NCBI RefSeq assembly: GCF_023898865.1
Contig: NZ_JAGSOV010000024.1
Coordinates: 62,001 to 126,000 of the forward strand
DNA: 64,000 bases
Direction of reading: 5' to 3'
Origin: Pseudonocardia humida
GTDB lineage: Bacteria > Actinomycetota > Actinomycetes > Mycobacteriales > Pseudonocardiaceae
Shown here piece after piece: positions 9,319-17,630 of the stretch. Position 1 is the stretch's first letter. Each line of letters starts with the position of its first letter. The notes beneath the pieces were generated by a model that saw nothing but the letters and a program-made list of their open reading frames with translations, did not search any database and was not told the DNA's origin. The position numbers and the translations under genes are program-made.

Positions 9319-9333
9319 CGATGATCGTCATCG
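9319..9333. promoter_or_regulatory. Palindromic operator candidate between divergent genes
   Basis: CGATGA-TCG-TCATCG, a perfect 6-bp inverted repeat with 3-nt centre, lies between the divergent transporter and BrkB-type genes, about 43 nt upstream of the transporter's -10 box. A dimeric repressor site is plausible; the regulator is unknown. Confidence 0.35.
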
Positions 9334-9445
9334 AACCGATGTCGGGTCGGCCGGGCGGATGCCGCAGTGATGGTTGGACCGTCTCCCAGGGGGAAACCAC
9401 GCGCCGCACGGACGGATGAACGCAAGGCTGACGAGGGGCAGGGCA

Positions 9446-10432
9446 GTGGCAGTGGCGAACGCGCGATCGACACGCGAGCGGAGCGGACCGCCGCCCGGCG
9501 ACGACGCCAGCACTCCGGCACAGATCCCGGCGCGCGGCTGGTGGCAGGTGACCAAGCGGGCGTTCGCCGAGGGCAAGAAGGACAACGTCTCGATCCTGGC
9601 CGGCGGGGTGGCGTTCTTCGCGTTCCTCGCGCTGTTCCCGGCGATCATCGCGGCGCTGACGCTCTACGGGCTGGTGGCCGACCCGACGACCGTCGCCGAC
9701 CAGGTCGCCCAACTCGCCCAGCTGCTCCCGGAGACCGCCCGGCCGCTGGTCGTCGACCAGCTCAACTCGGTGGCGGCGGGCAGCGGGGGCGCGCTCGGGA
9801 TCGGGCTGATCGTGTCGCTGCTGGCCGCGCTGTGGAGCGCCTCCGGCGGCACGATGAACCTCATCGCCGCCACCAACGTCGCCTACGACGAGGACGAGAG
9901 CCGCGGCTTCTTCAAGCTGCGCGGCCTCGCGCTGCTGCTGACCCTCGGCGCGGTCGTGTTCGTGCTGCTGGCCGTCGCGCTGGTCGCCGTCGCCCCGGTC
10001 GTGCTGGACGCGCTCGGGCTGGGCGGTGTCGCCCTGGTCGTCGCGCAGGTGCTGCGCTGGCTGCTGCTGGTCGCGCTGGTGATCGCGGCGCTGGCCATCG
10101 TGTACCGGGTCGCCCCCGACCGCGACGCACCGCGGTTCGCCTGGGTCAGCACCGGCGCGATCGTCGCGACCGTGCTGTGGATCATCGCCAGCGTCGCGTT
10201 CAGCCTCTACGTCTCGAACTTCGGCAGCTACAACAAGACCTACGGCGCGCTGGCCGGCGTCATCGTGCTGATGCTGTGGCTGTACCTGACCAGTTACCTG
10301 GTCCTGCTCGGCGCGGAGATCAACGCCGAGAGCGAGAAGCAGACCAGCCAGGACTCGACGACCGGTCCGTCGGCTCCGAAGGGGGAGCGCGGCGCCGAGG
10401 CGGCCGACAACGTGGCCGCCGATCGGGGATGA
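9446..10432 (+). CDS. YihY/BrkB-family inner membrane protein
   Basis: Membrane protein of about 328 residues. The family hallmark is visible early: a helix with KDNVSILAGGVAFFAFLALFP, then further hydrophobic segments and a C-terminal YGALAGVIVLMLWLYLTSY followed by LLGAEINAE. YihY/BrkB proteins are widespread; their role is unsettled (proposed lipid flippase or envelope function). The frame is open from TTG 9374 with ATG 9416, but GTG 9446 has GAGGGGCAGGG just upstream, so I favour it. The last 30 residues are hydrophilic. A strong hairpin follows at 10569. Confidence 0.9.
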   Translation: MAVANARSTRERSGPPPGDDASTPAQIPARGWWQVTKRAFAEGKKDNVSILAGGVAFFAFLALFPAIIAALTLYGLVADPTTVADQVAQLAQLLPETARPLVVDQLNSVAAGSGGALGIGLIVSLLAALWSASGGTMNLIAATNVAYDEDESRGFFKLRGLALLLTLGAVVFVLLAVALVAVAPVVLDALGLGGVALVVAQVLRWLLLVALVIAALAIVYRVAPDRDAPRFAWVSTGAIVATVLWIIASVAFSLYVSNFGSYNKTYGALAGVIVLMLWLYLTSYLVLLGAEINAESEKQTSQDSTTGPSAPKGERGAEAADNVAADRG

Positions 10433-10568
10433 TCGACGTTCTCCCGGGCTCCGCTGTGGAGCCGTCGCAGAATTGATCTTCTTCGGTTTCGGGCCGTTCC
10501 GGGCGGCGTCGAAAGACGATCACCGCTGATCCCGCGACCGCGCCGCACGGTCATGACGAATGCTGGCG

Positions 10569-10602
10569 CGCCGACCCGCTCAGCCCGCTGAGCGGGTCGG
10601 CG
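10569..10602. terminator. Hairpin terminator with 15-bp perfect stem
   Basis: Arms CGCCGACCCGCTCAG and CTGAGCGGGTCGGCG are exact complements around a CCCG loop. The hairpin lies between convergent genes and includes the stop codon of the minus-strand gene ending at 10580. Confidence 0.75.
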
Positions 10603-10882
10603 TTCCGGCGCGGTGGTGCGGGTCGGGTGCGGGGTGGCGGGTGAGCGGGGGGCGCGCCGCCCGGGGGCGGTAGTGGCCGATGAGCCGGAAGTCGCTGGCC
10701 CCGATCAGGCGGGAAGACCGTCCGTGGTCGTAGACCCACACGGTGAAGCCCTCGTCCAGTTGGCGGGACGTCCAGCGGTCGGCCTCGTCGGCGTCGTCGG
10801 TCTGGGAGACCCGCACCTCGTCGCGGCGGGGTGCGTCGAGCGGCCCCTCCAGTGCGCGAGCGTGCAGGTGATAGCGGCTCAC
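10580..10882 (-). CDS. Hypothetical protein, 100 aa
   Basis: Small soluble protein starting with GTG 10882 (MSRYHLHARALEG). The central part (RWTSRQLDEGFTVWVYDHGRS) has a mixed alpha/beta character and coding-like third positions; the last 25 residues are Pro/Arg/His-rich and disordered. No family recognised. The stop codon is inside the hairpin shared with the convergent BrkB-type gene. Confidence 0.6.
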   Translation of the reverse strand: MSRYHLHARALEGPLDAPRRDEVRVSQTDDADEADRWTSRQLDEGFTVWVYDHGRSSRLIGASDFRLIGHYRPRAARPPLTRHPAPDPHHRAGTPTRSAG

Positions 10883-11072
10883 CCGTCCGGTGGGAGAGTG
10901 AGGCCCGAACAGGGCAGCGAGTCAGGTCTCAACACCTCGCAGACTCTAAATTTTGACTTCACACCCGGCCAGCGACCAGCTGGGTGATGCTCCGTTCACG
11001 TACAGTCACCCCGCGTCCAGCCGCCGATCAGGGCCCGTCACACTGGCCCTTCCGGCTGGCTGGAGGTGTGCG

Positions 11073-11939
11073 ATGGCGTCGGCGTCGAGTCCGACCGTGT
11101 GGCGGCGGTGGTTGGCCTTCGAACTCGTGCGCCTGCGGCAACGGGCCCGGCTCGAGCAGCGGGACGTGGCGCGCGAGCTGCGCTGTTCGGTGGCCAAGAT
11201 CAGCTACTACGAGACCGCCGAACGGCCGGTCGTCGTCCGCGATCTGGACGAGGTCCTGCTGCCCCTCTACCGGGTTCCCCGGGAGCGCTGGCCGACCTAC
11301 CTGCAGGCGGCCAGGGACTCGCGGCAGAAGGGCTGGTGGGAGCGCTACGACGCGGTGACGCTGCCGGGCTGGTTCTCGCTGTTCGTCGGGCTGGAGCAGG
11401 GCGCGTCGGTGATCCGGGTCTACGAGGCCCAGCTGGTGCCGGGGCTGCTGCAGACTCGCGAGTACGCCGAGGCGGTCTCCCGCAGCGGGACCGCCGAACG
11501 CACCGACGAGGAGGTCGCGCGGCACGTCGAGCTGCGCATGACCCGCCAGGCCGTGCTCGACCGCGACCCCGACCCGCTGCGCCTGTGGGTCATGTTGGAC
11601 GAGGCCGTGCTCCGCCGAGTTGTGGGTAGTCCGGCCCTGATGGCGGAGCAGCTGCGCCACCTCGCCGCGATGGCGCAACGCCCCAAGGTGACCATCCAGG
11701 TGATGCCCTACTCCGGAGGAGCGTATCCGGGAATGACCGGCCGGTTCCAGATCCTGGATTTCCCCTGGCCGTCCGATCCGGGACTCGCGTACGTGGAGCA
11801 CCGCGCCGGATCGCTCTACCTCGAAGAGCCCAACGAGATCTCCGCGCATTCGGTCGCCTTCGAGCACATGAGCGCGAACGCGCTCTCTCCGAGCGAATCC
11901 CTTACTCTGATCGCCGACGCGGCGGAGGAGTTCGCGTGA
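11073..11939 (+). CDS. XRE-family regulator with DUF5753 domain
   Basis: Regulator of 288 residues. Residues about 10-65 form a Cro/CI-type helix-turn-helix (RLRQRARLEQRDVARELRC then VAKISYYETAERPV); the rest matches the DUF5753 domain seen in many actinomycete regulators (YEAQLVPGLLQTREYA, LWVMLDEAVLRR, VTIQVMPYSGGAYPGM). ATG 11073 is chosen because CTGGAGGTG is 6 nt upstream. A DUF397 gene follows 27 nt downstream, the classic pairing in Streptomyces and Pseudonocardia, where such pairs influence development or antibiotic production; the pair's own mechanism is poorly known. Confidence 0.93.
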   Translation: MASASSPTVWRRWLAFELVRLRQRARLEQRDVARELRCSVAKISYYETAERPVVVRDLDEVLLPLYRVPRERWPTYLQAARDSRQKGWWERYDAVTLPGWFSLFVGLEQGASVIRVYEAQLVPGLLQTREYAEAVSRSGTAERTDEEVARHVELRMTRQAVLDRDPDPLRLWVMLDEAVLRRVVGSPALMAEQLRHLAAMAQRPKVTIQVMPYSGGAYPGMTGRFQILDFPWPSDPGLAYVEHRAGSLYLEEPNEISAHSVAFEHMSANALSPSESLTLIADAAEEFA

Positions 11940-11966
11940 CCCGTATGCACTCTCGGAGGCAATCAC

Positions 11967-12215
11967 ATGGCCGAACACCTGGGTGAACACCGGAACGCCG
12001 CCGCCGTGGGCGACCGCTCGGACGATCTGGAGTGGCGGATCTCCACCTTCAGCGGCGACCAGGGCTCCTGCGTGGAGCTCGCGTTGGCCCCCGACGGGCG
12101 CGTCGCCGTGCGCAACAGCAACCACCGCGGTGCCGGGACCGTGTACTTCACCCGCCGGGAGATGGAGGCCTGGGTCAGAGGGGCCAAGGCCGGTGAGTTC
12201 GACGACCTGACCTGA
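11967..12215 (+). CDS. DUF397 domain protein
   Basis: Protein of 82 residues that fits DUF397 from start to end: WRISTFSGDQGSCVELA, then GRVAVRNSNHRGAGTVYFTRREMEAWV. Such proteins are nearly always encoded beside an XRE/DUF5753 regulator, as here, and are thought to bind and modulate it. The ATG has CGGAGGC 7 nt upstream and the gene shares the operon of the upstream regulator. A hairpin follows immediately. Confidence 0.92.
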   Translation: MAEHLGEHRNAAAVGDRSDDLEWRISTFSGDQGSCVELALAPDGRVAVRNSNHRGAGTVYFTRREMEAWVRGAKAGEFDDLT

Positions 12216-12218
12216 TCC

Positions 12219-12238
12219 GGCCGGGAGTGCCCCCGGCC
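12219..12238 (+). terminator. Hairpin terminator after the XRE/DUF397 pair
   Basis: GGCCGGG and CCCGGCC form a 7-bp stem around a 6-nt loop, 4 nt after the DUF397 stop codon. No T-tract. Confidence 0.5.
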
Positions 12239-12272
12239 CGTCAGCGGGTCGGGGGCGTGCTGCAACCGGGGC

Positions 12273-12732
12273 GTGGCGCTCACCGATCACCTGGCCGGTC
12301 TCGGTCCGGAGCCCCTGACCGCCCTGCTGGCGAGCCGGCCCGACGTGCTGGTCGAACCGGTGCCGCGCAGCTTCGGGGAACCGGCGGCCCGGTCGACCGG
12401 CGCCGACTCGGTGGGCCGCGCGCTCACCGGATGAACCGGGACGAGATGGCCGTCGCCCGGGCCGTCGCCGTGCGCGGCCGGCGTCGGCCGCGGAGCTGGG
12501 CCCCGACCTCGGAGCGGGTCTCGACGCGGCGGCCGTCGCACTGCTGGCCGACGCCGTCGGGCACGGGCGTGACGTGCGCTTCCAGTATCGCAACCGGGCG
12601 GGCGACCGCACGCTGCGCGACATCCGCCCGCACGAGGCCCGCGACGGGTACCTCATGGCGTGGTGCCACCTCCGCGGGGACGAGCGCGGGTTCGCCGTGC
12701 GGGGGATCGAGGCCGTCGGGCTCGCGGAGTGA
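12273..12732 (+). pseudogene. Remnant of an XPB/Ssl2-like helicase-associated protein
   Basis: From GTG 12273 about 53 codons match the start of actinobacterial 'helicase-associated' (XPB/Ssl2-like) proteins (ALTDHLAGLGPEPLTALL, RPDVLVEPVP, GADSVGRAL) and then hit TGA. In another frame, from about 12525 to TGA 12730-12732, a WYL-like tail of the same family appears (LLADAVGHGRDVRFQYRN, RDGYLMAWCHLRGDERGF). Complete members have about 700-800 residues, so more than 500 codons are missing between the two ends. I infer an internal deletion plus frameshift; the assignment rests on family memory, not a search. Confidence 0.55.
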
Positions 12733-12779
12733 GGCGGCGGGAGCGCACCACCGGCGGAGCGGCCGGATGGCTCCGCCGA

Positions 12780-12785
12780 TACCGT
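12780..12785 (+). promoter_or_regulatory. Leaderless -10 box for the STAS gene
   Basis: TACCGT followed by 7 nt and GTG 12793. It overlaps the alternative GTG 12784, which therefore cannot be the start if this box is used. Confidence 0.5.
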
Positions 12786-12792
12786 GGAGGCC

Positions 12793-13200
12793 GTGAGCGG
12801 CCACGACGACGAACAGCGGTTCGGTCTGACGACGACCTCACGCGGCCCGGCCGTGGTGGTGGGGGTGTCCGGTGAGCTGGACCTGCACTCGGCGCCCCGG
12901 TTGATGGACGTGGTCGACGAGGCCATGCGCGACCAGCGGACCGACCTGGTCGTCATCGACCTCTCCGCCGTCGACTTCCTGGGCTCCTCCGGGCTCGGGG
13001 TGCTGGCCAACCTGGCCACCCGGGCCACCGTCCCCACCTCGCACCGCCAGGACGGGACCGCCCCACCCGCGGCGCTGCGGGTCGTGGCCCCGCCCGACCA
13101 CCGGCCCGTGACCCGGCCCTGGGCGGCCATGAGCCTGCAGCAGATCCTGCCGCTCTACCCGACGGTCGACGACGCGGTCGAGGGCGGCCTCGAACCCTGA
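12793..13200 (+). CDS. STAS-domain anti-sigma factor antagonist
   Basis: Protein of 135 residues with a STAS fold: VSGELDLHSAPRLMDVV, then VIDLSAVDFLGSSGLGVL. The Ser pair in FLGSSG marks the usual phosphorylation site of SpoIIAA/RsbV-type antagonists, which free a sigma factor by binding its anti-sigma kinase. No kinase or sigma gene is adjacent. Residues about 80-105 form a longer loop than usual (TSHRQDGTAPPAALR). GTG 12793 is preferred because of the TACCGT box 7 nt upstream. Confidence 0.88.
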   Translation: MSGHDDEQRFGLTTTSRGPAVVVGVSGELDLHSAPRLMDVVDEAMRDQRTDLVVIDLSAVDFLGSSGLGVLANLATRATVPTSHRQDGTAPPAALRVVAPPDHRPVTRPWAAMSLQQILPLYPTVDDAVEGGLEP

Positions 13201-13276
13201 CGGGTGAGTCCTCGAGCCCTTCCGGGCGATCCGGCTGTCCTGGGCTGCGACCATGTGCGTCGATGGGTACAACTGA

Positions 13277-13510
13277 GTGGTGAGCGACCCGACGGCCGGC
13301 GGCGAGCAGCCGCGCAGGAGCGCCCGACCGGAGCCCGCCGCGCGGGCCGACCCGGGGGCGATGGCCAAGGCCGACGTGCGGGCCATCCTGGCCAAGGCCC
13401 TCGGACTGCGCCGGATCGTCGAGCTCGCCGCGGAGGCCGCGGCGGCACGGGTCGACGCCGGACTCGCCGAGCCGTCGCGCCCCCGGCCCCGCCGTCCCCG
13501 GCCCACCTGA
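13277..13510 (+). CDS. Small hypothetical protein
   Basis: Up to 77 residues from GTG 13277 or GTG 13280. After a disordered Arg/Pro/Ala-rich start comes one amphipathic helical block (KADVRAILAKALGLRRIVEL) and an Arg/Pro-rich tail. Third positions are coding-like but composition is biased. No family recognised. Confidence 0.45.
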   Translation: MVSDPTAGGEQPRRSARPEPAARADPGAMAKADVRAILAKALGLRRIVELAAEAAAARVDAGLAEPSRPRPRRPRPT

Positions 13511-13677
13511 GCGGCACCGCCACCGCCGATAGGGCCGTTACGCCCTGGCGGAGCGCGGCCGGTTCGGGGATGATCTCGCCGCCGGCCGGCGTTGCCACCA
13601 TGGTCGACAGCGTCCGCACGGACGCCCCCTTCGCGCGGGTGACGACCACCCGCGCCGCCGAGAGGAGAGCAGCACAG

Positions 13678-13899
13678 ATGTCAGCCCCTGCCCGCGGGCA
13701 CGGATCCGAGCTGACGGCGGTCACCGACCGCCTGGTGATCGAGTTCGCCGACGTGATGCCACGCGGTGTGGTGGAGGCCGAGGTGGCCGCGGCGGACCGG
13801 GAGCTGCGCGGGCAGGTCCCCACCGGCGCGATGGCCGAGATGCTGCACCGCCTCGTCGTCACGCGCCTCGTCGACCGCGACCTGACGCCGCAGGGCTAG
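13678..13899 (+). CDS. Three-helix bundle dimerization domain protein
   Basis: Small protein of 73 residues starting at ATG 13678, which has GAGAGGAGAG 8-17 nt upstream. The sequence (VTDRLVIEFADVMPRGVVEA then EMLHRLVVTRLVDRDL) resembles the short actinobacterial 'three-helix bundle dimerization domain' proteins, whose role is unknown. The region before it (13511-13677) holds no gene, only a small AGGGC/GCCCT inverted repeat. Confidence 0.75.
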   Translation: MSAPARGHGSELTAVTDRLVIEFADVMPRGVVEAEVAAADRELRGQVPTGAMAEMLHRLVVTRLVDRDLTPQG

Positions 13900-13953
13900 C
13901 CCCCGCCCGGGATCCGCCCGGACGACCCCCCGGCGACCACCAGCGCGTCGCGC

Positions 13954-15195
13954 CTACTCGACGGGCGCGGCGTGGATCCGGCCGCGCACCTCGCCGAACC
14001 CGACGCGGGTGCCGGCCGGGCCGGGCGCGGTCGCGGTGATGACGACCTCGTCCTCGTCCTCCAGGAAGCTGCGGGTGCCGCCGTCGGGCATCGCGATGGG
14101 CTCGGTGCCGTTCCAGCACAGCTCGATCAGCGAGCCGCGCTGGCCCGGCTCCGGGCCGCTGATGGTGCCCGAGGCGAAGAGGTCGCCGGTGCGCAGCGTG
14201 GCCCCGTTGACCGTCATGTGGGCCAGCTGCTGGGCCGCCGTCCAGTACATCCCGGCGAACGGCGGGTGCGAGAGCACGTGCCCGTTCAGCGCGACCTCGA
14301 CGGCCACGTCGAAGCCCCACGGCTCGGCGTCGTCGTCGTCGAGGTAGGGCAGGGGTCGCGGGTCGCGCGGCGGGGGAGGCACCCTGGCGTGCTGCAGCGC
14401 CGCCAGCGGCACCACCCACGGCGACACCGAGGTGGCGAAGGACTTGCCCAGGAACGGCCCGAGCGGCGCGTACTCCCAGGCCTGGATGTCGCGCGCGGAC
14501 CAGTCGTTGACCAGGCAGGCGCCGAACACGTGCCGGTCGAAGGCGGCCAGCGGCACCGGGCCGGAGGCCGGCGCGCCGACCACGAAGCCCAGCTCGGCCT
14601 CGATGTCCAGGCGCACCGACGGCCCGAACACCACCTCGCCCTCCGGCGTGCGCCGCTGCCCGCGCGGCCGGGTGACCGGCGTCCCGGACGCGACGACGGT
14701 GCCGGCGCGGCCGTGGTAGCCGATCGGCAGGTGCTTCCAGTTGGGGGTCAGCGGCTCGGGGGAGTCGGGGCGGAACATCCGACCGAGGTTCGCGGCGTGG
14801 TGCTCGCTGGCGTAGAAGTCGACGTAGTCGGCCACCGTGAACGGCAGCTGCAGCCTCGCGTCGGCCGCGGGCAGCAGCAGCGCCTCGACGGTGCCGCGGT
14901 GGCGCTCGTCGGTGAGCCATGCGGTGAGCGCGGCGCGCACCTCGGCCCAGACGGCCGGTCCGGCGGCCAGCAGCCGGTCGAGGGTGCCCGCGGCGAACAG
15001 CCGGGTGCGGTGGGGCAGCAGCGCGGTGGCGGCCGAGGTCAGGTCGAGGACCTGGTCGCCGATGGCGACGCCGACGCGCGGGCCGTCGGGCAGGACGACG
15101 CTGCCGTAGGGCAGGGTCTGGATGCCGAACGGGTGCTCGGCGGGGACGTCGAGCCAGGTGGCTGGCAGCTCGCCGGTGGTGGCCGCGGAGGTCAT
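13954..15195 (-). CDS. fahA: Fumarylacetoacetase
   Basis: Cytosolic hydrolase of 413 residues that splits fumarylacetoacetate into fumarate and acetoacetate, the last step of tyrosine/homogentisate breakdown. The N-terminal SH3-like domain starts LDVPAEHPFGIQTLPYG; the catalytic domain has DYVDFYASEHHAANLGRM (base His region), PIGYHGRAGTVV, DIEAELGFVVG (metal-binding Glu/Asp), ACLVNDWSARDIQAWEY and the GKSFATSVSPWVV block. Length matches the family. ATG 15195 overlaps the upstream PH-domain gene by 4 nt (ATGA). No homogentisate dioxygenase or maleylacetoacetate isomerase gene is in the window. Confidence 0.95.
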   Translation of the reverse strand: MTSAATTGELPATWLDVPAEHPFGIQTLPYGSVVLPDGPRVGVAIGDQVLDLTSAATALLPHRTRLFAAGTLDRLLAAGPAVWAEVRAALTAWLTDERHRGTVEALLLPAADARLQLPFTVADYVDFYASEHHAANLGRMFRPDSPEPLTPNWKHLPIGYHGRAGTVVASGTPVTRPRGQRRTPEGEVVFGPSVRLDIEAELGFVVGAPASGPVPLAAFDRHVFGACLVNDWSARDIQAWEYAPLGPFLGKSFATSVSPWVVPLAALQHARVPPPPRDPRPLPYLDDDDAEPWGFDVAVEVALNGHVLSHPPFAGMYWTAAQQLAHMTVNGATLRTGDLFASGTISGPEPGQRGSLIELCWNGTEPIAMPDGGTRSFLEDEDEVVITATAPGPAGTRVGFGEVRGRIHAAPVE

Positions 15196-15569
15196 CGCCC
15201 GACCATCCCGGCCAGCAGGGCCTGCACCTCGTAGACGTCGGCGCCCTTGCCGAACTGCCGCTGGATCGGCTCGGCCGTGCTGGAGATCCAGATCTTGAGC
15301 TCGGCGTCGAGGTCGAAGGTGCCCGCGGTCTCCACGGCGAAGTGCGTGATGCTCTTGTACGGCACCGTGTGGTACTCGACCTTGCGCCCGGTGACGCCCT
15401 GCTTGTCGATCAGGATCAGCCGCCGGTCGGTGAACAGGAACGCGTCGCGTACCAGCTGGTAGGCCGCGATCACCTGCTCCCCCTGCCCGAGCAGGCGCGC
15501 GTAGTCGCGCGCGGCCTTGCCCGGATCGAGCCGCGACGCGTTGCCGGTGATCCCGCTCAGCAGACCCAT
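15192..15569 (-). CDS. Bacterial PH-domain protein
   Basis: Soluble protein of 125 residues. The sequence fits the small bacterial pleckstrin-homology-like family: GEQVIAAYQLVRDAFLFTDR, RLILIDKQGVTGRKVEYHTV, PYKSITHFAVETAGTFDLDA. Function is unknown in bacteria. It shares a 4-nt overlap with the fumarylacetoacetase gene, so the two are translated from one message, although no functional link is obvious. Confidence 0.88.
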   Translation of the reverse strand: MGLLSGITGNASRLDPGKAARDYARLLGQGEQVIAAYQLVRDAFLFTDRRLILIDKQGVTGRKVEYHTVPYKSITHFAVETAGTFDLDAELKIWISSTAEPIQRQFGKGADVYEVQALLAGMVGR

Positions 15570-15598
15570 GCCGCCACCGTACCGATCTCCGGCCGGAG

Positions 15599-15651
15599 TT
15601 CAGGAAAGCCACGATGCTGCCCGCAGAGGGCGGCATCGTGGCTTTCCTGAA
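15599..15651 (-). terminator. Long hairpin (23-nt arms, 7-nt loop), terminator or dispersed repeat
   Basis: The left arm starts TTCAGGAAAGCCACGATG and the right arm ends CATCGTGGCTTTCCTGAA; the 23-nt arms differ at one base, which still pairs as G-U in RNA. It lies 14 nt after the stop codon of the minus-strand monooxygenase gene. A stem this long and AT-richer than its surroundings is unlike a plain terminator and could be one copy of a dispersed palindromic element. Confidence 0.7.
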
Positions 15652-15665
15652 CCGGGCGAGCGGGG

Positions 15666-17483
15666 TCAGGAGAGGTGGTGGACCTCCTGCAGGCCGTAGA
15701 CGGGGGTGGGGATGCCCTCCAGCCGGGCCTTGAGCTGCAGGGCCAGGTAGAGCGAGTAGTGGCGCGACTGGTGCAGGTTGCCGCCGTGGAACCACAGCGC
15801 CTCCTGCTGGGTGGGCTTCCACATGTTGCGCTGCTCGCCCTCCCACGGACCGGGGTCCTTGGTGGTGTCCGAGCCCAGGCCCCACACCTTGCCGACCTTG
15901 TCGGCGACGTCCTGGCCGATCAGGTCGGCGGCCCAGCCGTTCATCGAGCCGTAGCCGGTGGCGTAGACGACCAGGTCGGCGGGCAGGACGGCGCCGTCCT
16001 CCAGGACGACGGCGTCCTCGGTGAGCTCGACGACCTGCCCGTGCGCCAGCTTCACCTCGCCGTTGGCCACGAGGTCGGCGGCGCCGACGTCGATGTAGTA
16101 GCCCGAGCCGCGGCGCAGGTACTTCAGGAACAGCCCGGACCCGTCGTCGCCCCAGTCCAGCCGGAACCCGGCCTGCTCCAGCCGGTCGTAGAAGTCCTGG
16201 TCGCGCTCCTTCATCTGCTGGTAGGCCGGGATCTGGAACTCGTGCAGGATCCGGTAGGGCAGCGAGGCGAAGGTCATGTCGGCCTTCTGCGTGGTCATCC
16301 CGGCGGCCAGGGCGCGCTCGGAGTACAGGTCGCCCAGCCCGATGTCCATCAGGGTGTCGGACTTGACGATGTGGGTGGAGCTGCGCTGGACCATCGTCAC
16401 CGACTCGGCGCCGGCCTCCCACAGCGCGCCGCAGATGTCGAACGCGGAGTTGTTCGACCCGATGACCACGACCTTCTTGCCGACGTACGCGTCCGGGCCG
16501 GGGTGCTGGGAGCTGTGGTGCTGCTCGCCCGTGAACACGTCCTGGCCCTTGAGCGTCGGGACGTTCGGCTTGCCGGACATGCCGGTGGCCAGCACGAGCT
16601 GCTCGGGCCGCAGGGTGACCTCCTCGCCGTCGCGGTCGACGACGACGGTCCACTCCTTGCTCTCGTCGTCGAAGGAGGCCGACTCGCAGGTCGTGGAGGA
16701 CCAGTAGTTGATCTCCATCACCCGGGTGTACATCTCCAGCCAGTCGCCGATCTTGTCCTTCGGCGCGAACACCGGCCAGTTCGGCGGGAACGGCAGGTAG
16801 GGCAGGTGGTCGTACCAGACCGGGTCGTGCAGGCACAGCGACTTGTAGCGGCTGCGCCACTGGTCGCCGGGCCGGGCGTGCCGGTCGATGACGACGTGCG
16901 GGACGCCCAGCTGGCGCAGTCGGGCGCCGAGCGCGATCCCGCCCTGCCCGCCGCCGACCACCACGACGTAGGGCTGGCGGGTCTTGCCCATCTCGTTCAG
17001 CTCGGCCTCGCGGGCCTCCTTCCAGGTGACCCGGTCCTTCGTCGCGCCGTGCTGCACGCCCTTGGGCCGCTCGCTGCCCTGCGGCTCCTCGTGGCCCTTC
17101 AGCTCGTAGAGCGTGGTGAGCAGGGTCCAGGCGCCCTCGTCGGTGAGCCGCAGGTGCCCGCGGCCGCGCCCGACGGCGGTCTCGAACTCGATCCAGGCCT
17201 CGACGACGCCGTCGGCCCCGGTGGGCTCCTCGGTGGTGCGGAAGCCGCTCGGGTCGACGGTGTCGAGCACGGCTGTCAGCATGTCGGTGACGCCGTCGCG
17301 GCCCTCGACGGTCTTGAGGTTCCAGGTGAACGCGACGAGGTCTCGCCAGAAGCAGGTGGTGGCGAACAGGCCGGCCGCGCGCTCGACGTCGCGGGCGGTC
17401 AGCGCGGCCTCGAAGTCGGCGAGCCAGCTGTCGACCCGCTGCGCGGGTGAGGTCGTCGCTGCCGGATCGAGGGTCTGGGTCAT
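15666..17483 (-). CDS. Flavin-containing monooxygenase, Baeyer-Villiger-like
   Basis: FAD/NADPH-dependent oxygenase of 605 residues. Residues about 15-150 form a SnoaL/NTF2-like domain (VDSWLADFEAALTARDVE, FWRDLVAFTWNLKTVEG). Then the FAD-binding motif GGGQGG (near 180), GDQWRSRYKSLCLHDP, a monooxygenase block FTGEQHHSSQHP and the NADPH motif VIGSNNSAFDI (near 350). The NTF2-plus-FMO fusion is common in actinobacteria and fungi; the substrate, perhaps a ketone or small aromatic, is not predictable. The ATG has GGGGAGCC 4 nt upstream. It is divergent from ribokinase. Confidence 0.93.
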   Translation of the reverse strand: MTQTLDPAATTSPAQRVDSWLADFEAALTARDVERAAGLFATTCFWRDLVAFTWNLKTVEGRDGVTDMLTAVLDTVDPSGFRTTEEPTGADGVVEAWIEFETAVGRGRGHLRLTDEGAWTLLTTLYELKGHEEPQGSERPKGVQHGATKDRVTWKEAREAELNEMGKTRQPYVVVVGGGQGGIALGARLRQLGVPHVVIDRHARPGDQWRSRYKSLCLHDPVWYDHLPYLPFPPNWPVFAPKDKIGDWLEMYTRVMEINYWSSTTCESASFDDESKEWTVVVDRDGEEVTLRPEQLVLATGMSGKPNVPTLKGQDVFTGEQHHSSQHPGPDAYVGKKVVVIGSNNSAFDICGALWEAGAESVTMVQRSSTHIVKSDTLMDIGLGDLYSERALAAGMTTQKADMTFASLPYRILHEFQIPAYQQMKERDQDFYDRLEQAGFRLDWGDDGSGLFLKYLRRGSGYYIDVGAADLVANGEVKLAHGQVVELTEDAVVLEDGAVLPADLVVYATGYGSMNGWAADLIGQDVADKVGKVWGLGSDTTKDPGPWEGEQRNMWKPTQQEALWFHGGNLHQSRHYSLYLALQLKARLEGIPTPVYGLQEVHHLS

Positions 17484-17630
17484 GCTCGGCTCCCCGCTTC
17501 GTCGCGTGCCACACCGTCAGACGACGGCGTCCTCGTGGCAGGAAACACCGCGGATCACCGTCCGGGCAGGGTTGCCACGAGGTTGCACCCCATCGGACCT
17601 GGCCGATTGGCCCAGCTGGATACTCCGGGG

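Noticed and set aside
10925-11010. AT-rich patch with TTGACT before the XRE gene
   Set aside because: No -10 box at a suitable distance, so I could not define a promoter there.
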